From Hyaloscypha bicolor E (taxonomy: Eukaryota; Ascomycota; Leotiomycetes; Helotiales; Hyaloscyphaceae), in assembly GCF_002865645.1 (NCBI RefSeq), contig NW_020194589.1, positions 2,145,750 through 2,209,749 on the forward strand: a stretch of 64,000 bases of DNA, read 5' to 3'. A program made the position numbers and the translations under genes. This document shows, in pieces, positions 61,198-64,000 of the stretch. The notes beneath the pieces are model-generated. The model was not told where the DNA came from and made no database searches. It saw only the letters and a program-made list of their open reading frames with translations. The stretch's first letter is position 1; each line of letters begins with the position of its first letter.

Positions 61198-62296
61198 CCA
61201 GGCGATCCGGCCACCCCGCCAATAACGAGGGGTTTAATTGTCACTGGGAGATGTCCGATTCAAACGAGAGCCTGAGAGAATTCGACATTGAGAACTAAGT
61301 CCCAAGATGGCGAACTGGAGAGATGCGTTGCAGCAAGCAGTGTTTTGTGAAGACAAGACCAAGGCTACCAGTTTGTATCTTGATTTTAGCGTGATCGTGC
61401 ATATCATTTGCATCATGGGGGTGGCGCAGATCGCCTTTCCAATTTTAGAATTCCAGCCTCAACCTTTCCCCCCAATCCCCCTTTCGCAATGGTCTTGGTC
61501 TTAGGGCCTTGACGCACCAGACGGACAAAATCAAATGATGCCCAAAGCTTAACAGACTTTGGTATGTTCAGACTGCTCATAGTCTCGGATTCTCCTGCCT
61601 ACGACGTATCCTACGCAACATAAGATGGTCATTATAGCGCAGTCACCATGTCACTCAATGATAGGGCAAAATTATGATAATGAGGGTCCATTATTAAGTC
61701 CGCCATGATTTCATCAGCCACGCACAAGCCAGCAAATTCAGTCCAATCCGTCTTCCTTCCTTCCTTCCTTCCTTTATTTTTTGACAAATAATGTCTCTCA
61801 CGTCCCCAGTTGCCCATTTATACCCTTCGCTCTCAGTCCAGTATCTCCTCTGGAGACCATAAAAACAACGAGAAGAGATGTCTCGCTATAGAGACAACAC
61901 GCAGAGAAACGCCAGCAGAACCAACAGAAACGATCGCCGGTTGCCAGACAGGCAAGATCGAACAAAATGAATCGTCATGTAGTTCGTGGCGTAAGATAGA
62001 TGAAAATAAATAGAAAAGGTCAAGAAAACAGTCTTCGTGCCAATGACACGAGAAATTAAGCTGGGCCAAGTTCAAACAAGAATTGAAGAACAAAAAATCC
62101 TGCTAGGCCGTCATGTGTATACATCAATTGACTAAAACACCATCCAGGAACGCCTCCCATATTTCCCTTCGATCACATAAAATTCAGCCCCAGACAGTGG
62201 TGAACCACATTTCTTAGCGCCGCCGAATGCTGCAAGCTCCGGAGCACATTCAAACTTATATCAGAGGTTTTGGGCCAGCCTTCAGCGAGAACAGGC
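61198..62296. other. Intergenic, 1.1 kb
   Basis: Promoter of the flippase and 3' flank of the homeobox gene. Holds a TTCC microsatellite. No gene seen. Confidence 0.45.
61753..61772. repeat. (TTCC)5 microsatellite
   Basis: Five perfect TTCC units followed by a T-rich run in the intergenic region. Confidence 0.85.
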
Positions 62297-64000
62297 CTAT
62301 TGAGGAATATTCTCGGGAGAAAGACTGGCTGGGTTCTCGTCGAATGATACAAGTTGGTTCATATCCATGTCTGCTGCTGTTTGTTCCGCATATGCTGGAG
62401 AGTGAGGATGCATCGGAAGATTAAGCGAGTGTTTTGAATACATCTCATTCAGCCCACTGCCGTCATCGGAGACGTTTGAGTGGTCGTGAGACATGCTATA
62501 CACATCTGCAGAAGCACTTCGATGCATCATTGATAGAGGAGGTGATTGATCAACAATTGCTGGGTCACCGTGGCTCATGAATGATAATGGCGAAACGGAA
62601 GGTTGAATCATCCCTCCAGCCTGATCGACCATAGGGTTTGGTGATAGATATGGCACGGTGTATGGCGTATTGTTATACGAGGATGCGGGGAGAGCACTTG
62701 AGTCAGGGGCCTGAGAGAAGAAGCCAGGGCTTGCAAACTCCGAAGGAGATGTTGTCGTAGCGGCGGACATGGGATATTGTCTGAAATCCATCCCATATCC
62801 TGACGAAGTGTCAATCCGAAGATTGGGTCCCAGAGGTCCTAAATTATTAGGTTGTTGTGGGACCGGGGCAAAGATATTCGGATTGTGCTGTTGTTGTGTC
62901 TCTCCAGGATGTTGAATGAGAAAGGACGGCATAGGAGCGTTGAACATAGAGAAGTCGACTGCCATTGGTACGGAACGACTCCTTTGTCTCTTGTGGCCAG
63001 GACCGCGAGGCCCTTGGTGAATATTGACGCCCCATCCTTCTTGGAACATGCCAACATGAGCTTGGGCATTGTAGTTTGGTTGAGAGGCAGGGCGATGGCC
63101 CGTTGGGGAGACAGGTGCCGAAACGGACAATTGCTGTTGTTCAAACGGGTTGTGCCGGGTCATGAAGGATTCAAGAGACACAAGTTTGGCCAATTGACCA
63201 CTTAGAACTTTAGGGTGGCCGCCGAGATGGTGAACCATAATCTGAGACGCCTGTTGGTCTTCTGTGAAGTCGCCACATTGGAAAAATCCACCAGATCCAG
63301 AAGAGTCCATAAAGAAATTCGGGGGTCGGTTGAGTTCCACAACCAAGCCACCCGGCTTCCCAGTTTCAATATCACCATTTTCCAGGAAGATATTTTTGAT
63401 GAAAGCGAATGGGTACTCGATCTTGTAGCCTGCTTGGTCGTTGTTAATGTAGTATGTCATGCATCCCTTTTCTGGCGAGTAGAAGATGATCAAATCCATG
63501 GCATTTTGGCCCACACGTCTCCACGATCCGATGCTCAATGATCGGCACGACAGGTGGTGAATGACTATAGTTGCGTCAGTCCCAGCCAAAAAAAAAAAAA
63601 TCCCCCCCCCCCAAAAAAAAATCCGCCGGACGCATCTACTCACCGACTTTCCCCTGAGGTCCCTGATCCCCTCCCATCATCAGGCTCCCATTGCCATATG
63701 GCATGAGCCCAGAACGGCCGAGAAAATTCCCTCCCAAAGATTTCCCCGACTCCATAGCCTGGATTGCGAGGTATTGGCGCATTGACTCGGGAATTGCATC
63801 GCAATCCTCTCCCGTTTCGATGCTCTTCTTTGCCAGCAACTTTATTTTTGCTCGCCTGTTGTTTTTGTTAGCTTGTATCATCGACCAGACCCGCATGAGA
63901 CTTCACCTGTTCTGAAACCAAATCTGCACAGATCGCTCAGTCATATTGATATCTTCCGCTATTCGCTCCCGAACTGTGGCGGTTGGTGTGGGATTCTTGT
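62297..64000 (-). CDS. Homeobox transcription factor (5' end outside window)
   Basis: The 3' part of the gene is present: exons 63907-64000, 63644-63855 and 62297-63564, which keep frame over introns of 51 and 79 bp. The first segment holds the recognition helix: TVRERIAEDINMTERSVQIW, then FQNRRAKIKLLAKKS after splicing, including the invariant WFxNRR. Helices 1 and 2 begin beyond the window. A conserved regulatory block follows, VVIHHLSCRSLSIGSWRRVG then MDLIIFYSPEKGCMTYYIN and AGYKIEYPFAFIKNIFLENG. I recall this arrangement from fungal Phx1/Pah1-type homeobox regulators. The C-terminal half is Pro/Ser/Gln-rich (activation-like) and ends in SLSPENIPQ. Phx1 in S. pombe acts in stationary-phase survival; the role here is inferred. 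Intron 2 has an unusual homopolymer block. Confidence 0.9.
63588..63621. repeat. Homopolymer block A13-T-C11-A9 inside an intron
   Basis: Thirteen A, one T, eleven C, then nine A on the + strand, lying in intron 2 (63565-63643) of the homeobox gene. On the sense strand it reads T9-G11-A-T13, so the long T run extends toward the 3' splice site. Confidence 0.9.

Overview
The window is nuclear DNA of a filamentous ascomycete (Pezizomycotina). I lean to Leotiomycetes, but the protein texture alone does not prove the class. Evidence: genes carry many short introns (about 47-115 bp) with GTAAGT/GTATGT-like donors, CTAAC/CTGAC-like branch sites and CAG/TAG acceptors; single genes lie on both strands with no operons; and the content is a eukaryotic housekeeping set (Mlp1/Tpr nucleoporin, TFIIE beta, complex I 51-kDa subunit, Cdc4, Aha1, Pex11, dynactin p27, P4-ATPase). 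No tRNA, rRNA, CRISPR array, transposon or virus was recognised.

Layout. 1-176: 3' end of RIB3 (riboflavin synthesis). 627-1463: decayed F-box-like gene. 2292-3752 (-): four-finger C2H2 regulator. 3753-12937: about 9 kb without a convincing intact gene, with short tandem repeats, decayed ORFs and one possible small cysteine-containing exon pair. 12938-13653 (-): DsbA/FrnE-type oxidoreductase. 14578-15480 (-) and 16029-22244 (+): TFIIE beta and MLP1, divergent. 22459-23069 (-) and 23507-25201 (+): dynactin p27 and complex I NUO51, divergent, with a CCAAT box between. 25993-26833 (+): Pex11 family. 27070-27821 (-): four-TM protein. 29224-34023 (-): MER3/HFM1 meiotic helicase. 34789-36412 (-): nucleotide-sugar transporter. 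37811-40141 (-): Ser-rich protein of unknown function. 42258-44827 (-): HOP1, ten exons. 47169-50554 (+): CDC4. 50881-51665 (-): GNAT acetyltransferase pseudogene. 52101-53385 (-): multi-pass membrane protein. 54418-55504 (+): AHA1, with a perfect three-unit heat-shock element upstream. 55913-61197 (-): Dnf3-like flippase. 62297-64000 (-): homeobox regulator, cut by the window edge.

How it fits together. Most genes are unrelated neighbours, as usual in fungi. The notable association is that two core meiotic crossover/axis genes, MER3/HFM1 and HOP1, lie about 8 kb apart on the same strand, with only a transporter and an unknown Ser-rich gene between them. Splice models were built by hand. Every multi-exon gene listed as intact keeps one open frame through all junctions, and the summed exon lengths are multiples of three.
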